Positions 23,554-34,984 of a stretch of 64,000 bases of DNA are shown here, piece by piece (the first letter of the stretch is position 1; each line of letters begins with the position of its first letter). Source of the stretch: Durusdinium trenchii (lineage: Eukaryota; Sar; Dinophyceae; Suessiales; Symbiodiniaceae); contig CAXAMN010005191.1 in the NCBI GenBank assembly GCA_963970005.1, positions 242,430-306,429 of the forward strand, read 5' to 3'. Position numbers and translations under genes: made by a program. The notes under the pieces are model-generated. The model was not told the origin of the DNA. It ran no database searches and saw only the letters and a program-made list of their open reading frames with translations.

Positions 23554-24925
23554 CGTACTTAGTAACTTAGTCCTCAATGGCCCATCAATGGCTATTCCAT
23601 TCAGTTGATGCCAATTGTTGTGGTGCACAGAGGGGAACTGTTTAAATCTTAAAAGAATATTCTTAGCCAATGGGCATTGCACCGTTCTAAGAGCATGAGA
23701 TCCTGACTGTTCCACTGGTGGAAAACGCAGTCCACTGGTTGACATTCTGCTTCTCTCTGTCCCCTGCAAGAAGTGCAGGACATTAAGATGTGATTTCCAC
23801 GTGCCACGTGTGACTGTGCGAAGTCTCTTTGGTTGTTGCTGTGCCTGCAAGGCTGATGAATGATCTATGTTGCCACTTCTCAATATAGTTCCCAAGGTTT
23901 GTTGGTGGCGGTCTTAATTTCGGAATGATGAATTAATTGTTAATGTCAATGTACTTTAATCAATTGCTGCGCGGCTGCGCAAACAAAAAGTGACACCAAA
24001 ACACCCGTGCAATCTTTCTGAGATTCAGGTCCACAAAACAATGTTCCTCAAGGTATAATTGCACAAAATCCAGGCCCCTAGCCACCACGTATGTTCTAAT
24101 GACATACATCAAAAAGGATTTTGTACCAGGGGAAAGGGTGTTTTCCAACACCGTGCACAGCTCTGTAATACTCCTCTTGGCCAACCACAATCAAACCATA
24201 GTTACATAACATAGATGATCTTAGATATATATATATATATGAAGATGTGCAGGATCGTGCTACCATTTTGTCAAAAGCAAAACCTAAAGTGTTGCCTCGG
24301 GTTGCCGAGCAAACATACTACAAAATCACTGAGCTGAGTTCAGCAGCAGCTTTTTTCGTAATCACTACCCCGAACCCTGCAGGTTAAAATCTTCCAGGTC
24401 AGGCTGTGCAAAAACTGCTCAGTGTCAGACCCACTGAGCATTGATTCAGAAGAGGAAACTCCAACAATGGCATCTCAATAGTGTTATGAGCTGGGTGGGT
24501 GAGCAAGGCTAGCTTCTTCAGATATACAGGGTTGCTTCACGTTGTCAGTTCAAGGGTTAAATGAGCTTGTGTATCGCTCCAAGGCTGACTGCACTACTGA
24601 AATTCTGCTCAAAAGAATGGTGACTGTCTCATTTCATGGATACGCGTCCTTGATGAGACTCCCTGACATGCCAGCTTGACGCGCACGGCACGTAGTCACA
24701 AAGCTCCGACTGGCATGAAGTGGTGGTAAAAGACTGACTCGCACAAGGCTCCCATTAGCACAAATACTGCAAATGGCGAAATGTCACATAAGGCGCATAA
24801 TTCAAGATACTAAAAGTAACGTTCTGAGACGTGACTCGTTCTAACAGAAACAAACACTCTTGCAGAAATTGAATATGCTGCAAATATGCATCAAAAGGAC
24901 CAAAAACGACGTAGCTCAGAAAGAC

Positions 24926-24956
24926 TATACAGATTGGCCATGCGTTCCAGGTGATG
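24926..24956 (-). CDS. TSP1 repeat, first segment (exon)
   Basis: A 31-nt minus-strand exon follows a cttacAG acceptor and reads ITWNAWPICI, with a GTCTTT donor one codon after the cysteine, the same position as in the 18.97-kb and 4.76-kb exons. Plus-strand splice-like signals overlap it because the acceptor is the reverse complement of a GTAAG donor. Confidence 0.55.
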
Positions 24957-25650
24957 CTGTAAGTGTGTTTTGCAGCTGTTGTCAAGTCCATTTAATTATC
25001 GATATGAGAGAATGTGAGAGATGCACGGATGCCTTGAGCTGGCTACCAGAACAGGCTGCGCTATCTGTTGCATTGAAGAAGACATTGTGACCCCACAAGG
25101 GCCTTCGGTCCTTGGTAATTGCAGTGAATGGGATGTTTAGGTGGAATTTGCTCATCTGAACTAAGTCTAAGTAAGTTTAAAGAACAAGCTCTTCTTGAAG
25201 CTGAAGGGTGTGAAGGTAATTAGTGTATATTTTCTTGCCAAATGTGCAAACTGCTGAGTAACTCAACAACGATACTCCTGAGTACAGTTTGCCCCTAAGT
25301 CACCAAGCAGTGCTTGTGAGATGGCGTTCCCGAATCCGTGATGCATGCCCGCACTCGGCACTGCAACCACCTCAACTCAAAAACGCTCTAAGAAAGGCAG
25401 CTTCAGGAAGCAGTCTAAATCAACTTAATTGTGCAGCCTCTGCGTACCCTGGTTGAATTAGCTCTGGTGGAACTGTAATTATATATATAACTGATCTAAT
25501 TCTAATTCTTGGCAACCTCCAATGTTGCCACTTAGAGGACCGTCTCGACAAAAATGCACCACTGCTGACTGGTGTTGAGCCTTTTTTATCTTTGACAAAC
25601 TGCCATTAGACCATATCAGACCTGCGTGTCTGGGCTGTGGCACTGCTGGC

Positions 25651-25680
25651 ATCTGTCCAATCTGTCCACAGACAGTACAT
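25651..25680 (-). CDS. TSP1 repeat, first segment (exon)
   Basis: A 30-nt minus-strand exon in phase 0 reads MYCLWTDWTD after an AG acceptor. The Met is internal. A GC donor (GCCAGC) follows. CxWxxW matches the DCxWxxW start of a TSP1 domain, and the next cysteine would come from the following exon, as at 21.2 kb. A second, weaker WQHW match lies about 140 bases further on. Confidence 0.5.
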
Positions 25681-26948
25681 CTGGTCGGAGCAATGGCTAT
25701 GACACTCTCCCACCTGCGAATGAGCTTGTTGCAACCCGCAAGACTACTCACTGACTGCTCAATAGTTTATTGCACCACATCATCTTGGCAAATTATTCGC
25801 AATAAACACAAGCTCATGACTACAAAATATTTGCAAACCGATCTTTCCGACATCGTTCTGGCATCATAGGCCTACTACCTGTTTTGCTGTTCCTTCCAGT
25901 ACCCTTGTTGCGCTTGCGGCGTGGGAAGCAAATCCCAGTGGCACAGCGACGCCAAGGCCGTTTTATGCATTATTGTTTACAGGGGATCGTGTGCTTTGCC
26001 TCACGCGACCGCCAAAAGTAATTTTCTATGGTTAATATGCTCGGAGAGCTGACAAAGAGATTTACAGGTAAGGCTATGTGTCGGTTATGTATATAAATAA
26101 GGTGGGTTGGTGGCGGGGTGGTAATAACATGCAATATAATGTAATAACAATCGGTTGACGCGCTACGCCAGGACGATCCTTTCTGCTGTAAGAACAATTC
26201 CTTCACGCGCAGCGCCAGTGCTGTGCTTCCTGGTTCAACTGCTGCGCGAGGGCTGTGTTCTCAGTTTCGAGGGCAAGGGAACCGGCCTACTATGTTCTGT
26301 TGGGCAAGGGCATGCTTTTAGGGAATTTAGACAAAGACAACGCTTGGATCATGCTCTGAAAAGATGCAACAGCCAGGGCATGCAGGCGCGCGCCACAAGG
26401 AGTCCGGAACGTTGTTGTTTGGTGAAGGTTTCCTGACTTTCTAAAGATAGTCCACCAACCAAACAAGGTGTCTCTTGTTGGGCACTGATCAGCACACGAG
26501 GTTCTAGAGCTTCCACAATCATGTACAATCATGCAACCCGTGATTCAATTGTAAAGTGACGATCGTCCAAAACATAATTATATTATATATAATATGCTTG
26601 TATACTGAATGAAATCAACATGTTTTATTGTAGAACGAAAACACAATGTGTTTTTTTTAAATCTGTTTAAAGAGCTCCAGCTCGCGAGCGACCAGGCTGA
26701 AGAGTCTGAACCTCCTTGGCAGCTCCTGGGTCACATAGTGCACCGCACCAGTTCGGCCTCATCTAGATATAAGTCTACAAGCGCACTGGATGTTCTATCC
26801 ACAAATCATGAAAAAGACAAGACACACAACACAATCAATCACAAGAACGTAATAGAGTTCCATCAAAACACGCTGACAGAACAAACTATAGAATTTATGA
26901 GAAGTGGCAGTGCAACAAATGATCCTTCATTCAATCTTCACCAGCCAT

Positions 26949-27050
26949 TAGGAACAAGAAGCTACTAGGGGCTTCTGGCCTTACTACTAGGAGCAAGGAC
27001 GCTACTAGGGGCTCCTGGCATCGCTACTAGGAGCAAGGACCCGACTAGGG
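26949..27050. repeat. TAGTAGC dispersed repeat cluster (reverse orientation)
   Basis: Tandem aggagcaaggacgctactag and gggctcctggcatcgctact units. Confidence 0.85.
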
Positions 27051-27546
27051 GCAAAACGTCATCAATTGCAACCCTCATTTCTCGTTACAGTGGTCTTCAG
27101 TCCGGCGCACATCAACAGTCATCTGCAAAAGCACGTTATTTATCCAAATGTCGCTTGATCCAAAGACCATTTTTTCGAGCATCAAAAAAGCATTGGAAAA
27201 TCAAGAGGCTGCAATACAAATGGGCATTGGCCCTAGAGGCTCAGATCCTCACATTCTCGCGATAATGCGATGTCTATATCCTCAGACCACAGGCGCTTGT
27301 GCCACTAAAGCAAACCGTGCCTTTCTGCAGCGACTAGAACGGTGAACACTGGTGGAGCCAGTTTGTGGAGGAAAGAGAAGGACATCAAAGTGATTGTACA
27401 CACTCAATCCAGAAACAGCTAAAGAATCTGGAAGTGGCCATGCAACTCTGGCAAACACATGGGCAGAAAAATACTTTTTCCGACACTTGCTATTGCTTCT
27501 ATTCATAGTTGCTATGTCTATTCCTCTCTCCAAAACATGAATATTC

Positions 27547-27619
27547 CTCTGAGGTTTCGACGCTGACCACCGCATTTTGAGCAAAGACCCCAGTCGCTCC
27601 AAGCACCCCATTGACAAGA
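27547..27619 (-). CDS. TSP1 repeat, first and middle segments (exon)
   Basis: A 73-nt minus-strand exon reads SCQWGAWSDWGLCSKCGG, then QRRNLR. It holds the complete WxxWxxWxxCSxCGG core in one exon, close to textbook TSP1. The acceptor is cctAG in phase 0. The likely donor is GA (GAATAT), leaving one base. The GGxPC segment that should follow, between 25.7 and 27.5 kb, was not recognised. Confidence 0.85.
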
Positions 27620-27892
27620 CTAGGCATACAGGAGTTGAATCATGTTGAATCTAGGATTCAACTGATCATCTGAATGCATTATGGCTCATTACTTTGACCA
27701 ACTAAGATCACGCTGCTTGCGCAAACAATTGTCACAACAACAGCGATTGTCTTCAGAAACACAAGGCTGATGCTCGGCATTTCGCATTCTGAGCACATGG
27801 CCAAACATTCCTGGTGATCTGCGCAAACTTGAGTGGCACATGCTTCGACCTTCCAGAAACTGCCAGAATATTTGACGGTGTCCATCGCTATT

Positions 27893-27945
27893 TAGGTTGG
27901 AGTTGGAGGCCATCGCTACTAGGGGGGAGGCCATTGGTATTATGT
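27893..27945. repeat. 21-bp repeat family, short cluster
   Basis: ggttggagttggaggccatc and gctactaggg units, related to the array at 44.97 kb. Confidence 0.7.
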
Positions 27946-28945
27946 TCCTTCCTCTCTCTCTGGTGACTCTTTGCATTGCCGAGGTTGACAAGCGGTACAA
28001 TTTACATTTCATCGTCGGGCAAGCAACCTCCAACTAGGTCTCCAGCCTCTTTCAACGTATTGTTGCAAGGAGCACCTCCCTTCTTGTTGGGAGTTTCCTG
28101 GCAGCTTGGACATGGCCACATAGATGTGCACAAACAGTGACAAACAGAACCTGGACCAGGCATGCATCACACTTCAGTTTTACATCTCAAATGTGCCAGT
28201 TGCTCTATTGACCGGTCGCGCTCTCGCTGACCACCATCCTGGGCTCTGCTGATGACTGCCGTGCAACAGAACCTGTTACCTCAAAATGTAATGATTGAGA
28301 TTGGTGGTGTTTGACCTTGATTCATTTTGTGGGGGGGGAATGGCTCTATTGTGCACCAATATCGTTGGTACTTTGCCTGCAAGAGAAGGCTGAAGCGTAT
28401 GGTATGGTTTCCTTGAACAGTTCACAGGGAGGGCTTAGCAAGTCAGATTCATAGATGGATTCCAGGGCAAATACAGACAGTCATGTCAAAGCATGCTGTT
28501 CAGTGCGTACAGTATATGGTGTGTATGTGAACTGAATGCTCAAAGCTGCACCAAAATTATTGTCCGTCTTGTCAAAACATTAAGGCAATGTCTGCATGTC
28601 CAACCAACTGTTCAGCAAAATAATTTGGACTTGCCAAGGCACACAGGTGGCCGAGCACGGAGTCCAGTCCTCAAGGAGAGCTAACGAACACAGCGCACTG
28701 TTGATCTCGTCTTCTCTTCTGATCCAAAGTAAGCAGCACTGCGCATCCTGTCTTTCTACCAAACGCCTGGGTGAAGAATGGCATAGATATGCATGGATGC
28801 ATTTCGTCACTTGTTGCAAAGCGTGCGAACCTATATATACCTGAAATAAGACCTGCAGCTTTCTTGCAATCATGGTGAACTGTGAGTTCACTGTCCATGG
28901 ATGATGAACCAAAAAAGTCCACAAATGTGCGAAACAAACAGTAGA

Positions 28946-29025
28946 AGCTACTAGGAACAAGTGCCACGCTAGTAGTAACAGGTGCCTTACTAGTAGTAAC
29001 AAGGTTCGCTACTAGGAACAAGCCA
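28946..29025. repeat. TAGTAGC dispersed repeat cluster
   Basis: gctactaggaacaagtgcc, actagtagtaacaggtgcc and actagtagtaacaaggttc units. Confidence 0.85.
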
Positions 29026-29290
29026 CCGATCATTGAACACACCCATCGCTATCCCACACTAGGTCTGCTTCCGCTATCAAAACTCGATGAGATATTGTCC
29101 TGGAGGAAAACCAAACAATTGCCCAACAGCCACCAAATGGCACTCCCCCTTGCACCCACACTTCAGTCGTGAGAAGTTACTTTTCTGGCTTTCTCTTGCT
29201 TTGTATTGGATGCCTTTTTAAAACACCATTAGGTCCGAGGCCATGACTATTAGGTTGGATACCTTTATATTGGATGCCTAAGAAAAGCAC

Positions 29291-29372
29291 TGTCAATCTG
29301 TCGGCGCTTTCGACACCTGAGCACCAGCTCTCAGAACCGGACTGTCCATTCAGAAACTTCGCAATCGCCTTC
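29291..29372 (-). CDS. TSP1 repeat, middle segment (exon)
   Basis: An 82-nt minus-strand exon follows a pyrimidine-rich ttcttcacAG acceptor with G next. It reads KAIAKFLNGQSGSESWC, then SGVESADRLT, with a GTGCTT donor. It fits the strand after RxR, the NG turn and the CxGxE block. The final ExxxC would be in the next exon. Confidence 0.55.
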
Positions 29373-31118
29373 CTGTGAAGAATGAAAACTGAAATGTCCA
29401 TATTTTTAGGGGCCAGGCCAAGTAGCCGACTAGTAAACAAAAGCTCGTTGTTGAGTCTGAAGCAGCTTGAGTAGACAGGCTGTGAAATTTTCTTTGTGAG
29501 ACTGCTTTTTGCTTTCCGTGGACTTGGTAGCCCACAACATGAGTAAATTCATGAACACATAGACAAAAACCGTAGACAGTCGATGATCACAGCTTCTTGC
29601 ACAGTGGACACAGTTTGTACGACAGTGTTTTCCAGTTGTGGCCCCCTTTGGCACCCTTTCGCTTCGCAACCCCATCCCTCCGCTCCCTTGGCTTCCGCCT
29701 TGAGACTGTTGAGGCATTTCTCTGGTATGTCCTCGTTAGCCCTTGCAAGTAAATGGCAAGTGAGATGCTCATCGCAAAAAGTTTGCGCAGTACGACTCCT
29801 CTTAATTCATGTACCCTGACATTGTCGCTTTCGTCTCCACTCTATATACACTTGGAGGGGTCTCTCCAGTCATCATCAGGAAAACAAGCACACTCAAAGC
29901 ACATAGATACACACTGTATATATATATATCATCATGTGTGGCTCTTCATATTGAGCAAATAGCGACCTGCAAATCTGCTTGTACACACTTGTTTTGTCTG
30001 TCAAGCCTGTCTGGCCAGTTCAGTCTTCTGTTTGGATTTTTAATGCGGCATCGACGACGGCAATAACATAAAACAATTGTAAAGTTTACAAGCCCTCTCA
30101 GATGTATCTCACACGAAAAATACAACACCAACATGGTTTTGTTGGATTGCCATCAGAGCTTGCCACAGGTGCAATAGATTTTGTTGCTGTGTCACAAGCT
30201 ATGACAAGTTCCTATGGGAGTCCCTTATGGGAGGTCTCCAATACAAAGTCACAAGCACACTGGGAGCACGAGCGCTGGATTGCAAGGCCATACTTCTTTC
30301 ATCGTGCCATTACCTTGGCAAATAAAGAGCAAAAAAAGAATGAACAGCACAACATAGACATATGGTTTGCGTTATATTTAACATGTAGATTCCATAGACT
30401 CAATGTAGACCATAGACAAACAGCAATGCTCGCACCAACTTGCGACAAGCAAGCCATGCCGTTGCAGTGACTTGAAACAAATCTCAAAGGCATTAATGTG
30501 TCTTGGTCCTTCCTGGATATGCCTGCCGTTGTTGTTGTCACAATCTATGTGACCACTATCTCTATACTCTGCATGCTTTTAGACTGGGATTGCAGCATTG
30601 CTTTCCGTCGCCTTTGGCATTGCGCACCTCATCGGCTCTCTTACTCCTTTCAGATCCAAAGGAAAAGAACTGCAGTAAGATCTTCAAGATAGTGGACAAA
30701 AAAGTTGAAGATCTTTGCTAGGAATATATCAAACTCCAACGTTCATGACTACATATTTTCATGTTGTTGTATGTTCTTGCCATTCAACCCGAAAGAACTA
30801 TCGACTTGTGCAGCACCTCCAGGCTGTACTCTGGCAATCAGAGTCAAGCGAAGTATAATAATTAAACAGCTCAATTTTGTCTTGAACTGGCTTTTCTGAT
30901 GCAAAGGCTCTCACCGACCAACACACCAAACTGGCAGCTGCAAAATAAAACAAAATGCAACCACTGAATGTTTCTACCTGGAGCAACAGAACCAACATTT
31001 AGTTGGACTGTTCGAGAAGCTTAATGAGACAAAGGAGATGAAAACTGATAGCCATTCAGATGACGAGTCGCAGACTATCTCACACTCCACTCCATCCCAT
31101 TTCCACTGGGTGATCGAC

Positions 31119-31185
31119 AATACGCTTGGAGCGTTCTTTGATTCCGAAGCATTCACAGCTGCAATCGGACCAAGGACTCCACGAC
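31119..31185 (-). CDS. TSP1 repeat, first and middle segments (exon)
   Basis: A 67-nt minus-strand exon follows a tttAG acceptor with G next. It reads SWSPWSDCSCECFGI, then KERSKRI, with a GTCGAT donor in phase 0. It has the WxxWxxC core, a shortened CxCxCFG in place of CSxxCGxG, and the RxKRI strand. Confidence 0.82.
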
Positions 31186-31472
31186 CTAAAGCAGATCGGA
31201 ATCACAACACCAAGATCAAATCCAGGACATTCAAATGTTGTTTTAATCTATATATATATAGCTGTTTTAATCCCTAGCCAGGTACTTTGTGTAGTACGAG
31301 GGCTTGCCTTCGCCGAGCATGTTCATGATATAATATGACTAATCAAGCTCAAGTACACCATTGAACCAAACAATTTCCTGAATGATTGTACATGTGCCTT
31401 TACGGATCCAACAAACCAAAAAGATCTTAAACGTACTAATTGGAGACCTCAAGAGCTCATCTTAGCTGGTGC

Positions 31473-31506
31473 CCACCAATCCAACCAGCCCGAACTTGTG
31501 CAAACT
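31473..31506 (-). CDS. Probable TSP1 first-segment exon
   Basis: A 34-nt minus-strand exon reads VCTSSGWLDWW, with a GC donor (GCACCA). It is similar in layout to ACEVGPWQDWHGC at 42.95 kb. It lies only 290 bases upstream of another first-segment exon, so one of the two may be skipped or belong to a degenerate repeat. Confidence 0.4.
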
Positions 31507-32085
31507 CTGGAAGCTCAAGCTGCTTTATGATGGGGGCAAATCTGGGAGACCGAACGAGAGCATGCAGTCTTGACTCTCATCGCATTCCTGGCAGACTCAA
31601 TGGCAGAAACTTTGCGTCAATGGTCTGTATCGTGCCTTTCATGCAAGCTCGACTCTCCGCTTGCATCAACAGGATGGGATGTTGGATGTTTCTTTCAAGG
31701 GACAATTTCATAGGGTGCAAGCAAAAGGCACACATGCATTTTGTTTCAGCCAAGTTTTGATTTGCCCCAACCTCCCAGACAGCAAAATCCACATCAATCA
31801 AACCGAGATCATGCAAAAGTGCTAGTTTTCATGAGCCAGAAACACGTGTCATCAAACACTACGAAAGGTTCATTTCAGCACACAGTATCATGTGACATTG
31901 CACATCATGTGATATCATGTTGCACACTTTGTGCCAAAACAACCGTTCAACCTATGCAACAAGTTTTGGAGGGCCGATCGGGGCCGTCCGCCCCGTCTGG
32001 GCGGTCCGAAAGATACTCGCAAAGCTCGTATTCATCTTCAAGTCCCAAGGCCTTGAGAGCGGTCAAAGGAGCGGACTAAGCAATG

Positions 32086-32142
32086 GCATCGCTACTAGGA
32101 GCAAGGACGCTACTAGGGGCTCCTGGCCTTACTACTAGGAAC
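32086..32142. repeat. TAGTAGC dispersed repeat cluster
   Basis: catcgctactaggagcaagg, acgctactaggggctcctgg and ccttactactaggaac, the same units as at 26.95, 34.8, 37.6, 52.3 and 55.0 kb. Confidence 0.85.
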
Positions 32143-32593
32143 TTGCTCCAATGGTCTTGGGTCAATCTGAGGGTTTAGTTCGAAGGCCAAATGCATTCAT
32201 CATTGATCATTGTGAAGCTGATTCAAGAATGTGTCCGCTCCCCACCAGCACCTTCAACATTCTCTAGTCGATATACTGTAGCAATCTGTAGCATGATCAG
32301 CAATCTGATGAGGCCAAGACAGGCATTCCGCAGTGATTTGGGAACTCCTGAGGATCTCGATGTCGTACCTTTGAGCAGCTCGAGTTGTCGGCACTGTTAT
32401 TTCAGGTTGTGGACTCCTCGCAATGGTTAGTTAGATTTGTTAGTTTGCTCTTATCTGTTTTTTTTCTTGTAGGCAAACCCACATCTCCACGAATCATGGG
32501 GCCAGCATGCAGAACAATCACTCATTGTAGGAAACAAGATGGAGCCCACGAACCCGAATGCAAACACGTTCAAAAAGCTACATATGTCCAAAT

Positions 32594-33626
32594 GACACTC
32601 TTGTAGGACACTCTTGTGGGACACTCTTGTGGGTCACTCTTGTAGGAAACTCTTGTGGGACACTCTTGTGGGGCACTCTTGTGGGACACTCTTGTAGGAA
32701 ACTCTTGTGGGACACTCTTGTAGGAAACTCTTGTGGGACACTCTTGTGGGACACTCCTGTAGGACACTCTTGTGGGATACTCTTGTGGGACACTCTTGTG
32801 GGACAGACTCTTGTGGGACACTGTTGCGGGACACTCTTGTGGGACACTCTTAAGGGACACTCTTGTGAGACACTCTTGCGGGACACTCTTGTGGGACACT
32901 CTTGTGGGACACTCCTGTGGGACACTCTTGTGGGACACTCTTATAGGACACTCTTGTGGGACACTCTTGTGGGACACTCTTGTGGGACTCTCTTGTGGGA
33001 CACTCTTGTAGGACACTCTTGTGGGACACTCTTGTAGGACACTCTTGTGGGACACTCTTATAGGGCACTCTTGTGGGACACTCTTGTGGGACACTCTTGT
33101 AGGAGACTCTTCCCCTACACTCTTGTGGGACACTCCTGTAGGACACTCTTGTGGGATACTCTTGTGGGACACTCTTGTGGGACACACTCTTGTGGGACAC
33201 TGTTGCGGGACACTCTTGTGGGACACTCTTAAGGGACACTCTTGTGAGACACTCTTGCGGGACACTGTTGCGGGACACTCTTGTGGGACACTCCTGTGGG
33301 ACACTCATTTGGGACACTCTTGCGGGACACTCTTGTGGGACACTCTTAAGGGACACTCTTGTGAGACACTCTTGCGGGACACTGTTGCGGGACACTCTTG
33401 TGGGGCACTCCTGTGGGACACTCATTTGGGACACTCTTGCGGGACACTCTTGTGGGTGGGACACTCTTGTAGGACACTCTTGTGGGATACTCCTGTAGGA
33501 CACTCTTGTGGGACACTCTTGCGGGACACTCTTGTAGGAAACTCTTGTGGGATACTCTTGTAGGACACTCTTGTGGGACACTCTTGTAGGACACTCTTGT
33601 GGGACACTCCTGTAGGGCACACTCTT
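32594..33626. repeat. 13-bp minisatellite (ggacactcttgtg), about 79 units
   Basis: An uninterrupted array of 13-bp units with variant bases. A block with cttaaggg, gtgaga, gttgcggg and catttggg variants recurs with a period of 117 bp (nine units; starts near 33231 and 33348) and in part near 32852, showing higher-order duplication. It yields open frames of 100-284 codons on both strands with 13-residue periodicity, which are not genes. Confidence 0.97.
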
Positions 33627-33810
33627 CGTACGAGACTTCCTCCAAAAGTCACACGTCAAGTCTCCAAAACGAGCGTTTCGTATGAGACTTCCTCCAAAAG
33701 TCACATGTCAAGTCCCCAAAACGAGCGTTTCGTACGAGACTTCCTCAAAAACTCACATGTCAAAGTCTGCAAAACGAACGTTTCGCACGAGACTTCCTCC
33801 AAAAGTCCAT
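33627..33810. repeat. 52-bp tandem repeat
   Basis: About three and a half copies of cgtacgagacttcctccaaa followed by agtcacatgtcaagtc and caaaacgagcgttt, directly after the minisatellite of copy B. Confidence 0.9.
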
Positions 33811-34530
33811 CGGAGCACACACATCATGCAGCCCTGCCAAGCAGTTTCGCGATTCCAGCCCCTCCAAACGACACCCGCTCACACGCCAATCCCAATGTGA
33901 CAGCGACATTCACCTCTACCACAACTCACAACCTCCCAATTCCCTGCGCCTGCCACGAATCTTTCCGCGTCCACACGTCTAACGCGCACAAAGTACTGCG
34001 CCTGCCACGAAATGTCACCTCCGTCACACATCGCAGCCTCACGGTTCCCTGCGCCTGCCACGAAAATCCCACTTCCACACCTCAAAACCTGCACAAAGTC
34101 CTGCGCCTGCCACGAAAAGTAACATTGTCATCTCATGCGAGCTTCAACCAAATTTGCACCACACCACACGTTTGGAATGATTTCGATCCGTTCTGAGCAC
34201 ACTCCCATCCACCAAAATCGGCATTTCAGCTGAGACTTGTCACGAAAACAGAGCTTCGATGCCACACCCTGAAACGCAAATCCCAATGGCACGGCCACAT
34301 CCAACACCCCAAACACACGACTCTCCAAACGCTAATCCCAATGGAACTGCGACGCGAACTGCGGATCTCACAAAACGCTGCGCCTGTGCAGCGAAATGCA
34401 TCACGCTTCTTGCGCGACATGTGTTTTTCATGCAAATCACAATGGACTCGCGTCGCAAACTCACACGTGACACATCCATGCATAGTCACGTGCAAAAGCT
34501 TCCCCCAATGGCAGCGCCTTAGCGCTCTAC

Positions 34531-34588
34531 TGCGAACGGTTGCGGACGGTTGCGGACGGTTGCGAACGGTTGCGGACGGTTGCGAACA
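34531..34588. repeat. 10-bp tandem repeat (gcggacggtt)
   Basis: Six copies of gcgaacggtt or gcggacggtt in the tail of element copy B. Confidence 0.95.
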
Positions 34589-34805
34589 TAGAAGCAACGG
34601 GTCGCGAACAAAGCTCTACCCCCAGACCCCCAAGAGTTAAACGAGAACCCTTCGCTACGCATTCGGGAAAAAATATTCAAAGATCATAGAGTGCTTGTAC
34701 TTGCTACAAATCTCTTGAGGTGTTCTTACCTGCACCTTGGAGGCTTCCCCGGTTAGCTACCCCGTGGCAGACGTGGACCCTGAGAATTGACCTCGTGATT
34801 TTTGG

Positions 34806-34868
34806 GAGGAGCAAGGACCCTACTAGGGGCTCCTGGCCTTACTACTAGGAAAAAGAAGCCACTAGGAG
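34806..34868. repeat. TAGTAGC dispersed repeat cluster
   Basis: aggagcaaggaccctactag, gggctcctggccttactact and aggagcaaagggcatcgctc, between element copy B and the TSP1 exon at 34.93 kb. Confidence 0.85.
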
Positions 34869-34926
34869 CAAAGGGCATCGCTCTTAATCTCCACGGGAGT
34901 AAATTCCATCAGCTGGGCTGCCGCAC

Positions 34927-34984
34927 CCGAAAGGCTGGCTTGCAGGTTGAAGAGCACCGACCCCAAGGACTCCAAGGTCCCCAC
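34927..34984 (-). CDS. TSP1 repeat, first and middle segments (exon)
   Basis: A 58-nt minus-strand exon with an AG-G type acceptor reads WGPWSPWGRCSSTC, then KPAFR, and continues VRQPS before a stop if not spliced at GTGCGG. WxxWxxWxxCSxTC is a canonical TSP1 core. The CGGG turn is replaced by CKPAF. It sits just beyond the right end of composite element copy B. Confidence 0.85.

Larger units (their letters stand above)
32532..34672 (+). mobile_element. Composite repeat element, copy B
   Basis: Same layout as copy A: head from gaaacaagatggagcccac, a 13-bp minisatellite of about 1.03 kb, then a tail of about 1.05 kb that ends at ctacgcattcgggaa. The tail has the gcgcctgccacga motif four times and one copy of the 250-bp block that is doubled in copy A. 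It also has a 52-bp tandem repeat at its start that copy A lacks. No protein-coding frame is credible; the long frames are products of the minisatellite. Confidence 0.78.

Noticed and set aside
24866-24958. Plus-strand exon-like segment between a cag acceptor and a GTAAGTG donor
   Set aside because: The same bases on the minus strand give a TSP1 core (WNAWPIC) with matching intron position, and its cttacAG acceptor is simply the reverse of the GTAAG donor.
25525-25545. Minus-strand WQHW followed by RIRIR
   Set aside because: Tryptophan spacing fits TSP1, but no cysteines or glycine turn are present.
32570-33704. Open frames of up to 284 codons (minus) and 180 codons (plus)
   Set aside because: Same minisatellite artefact. 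Strand symmetry and 13-residue period show a DNA repeat, not a protein.
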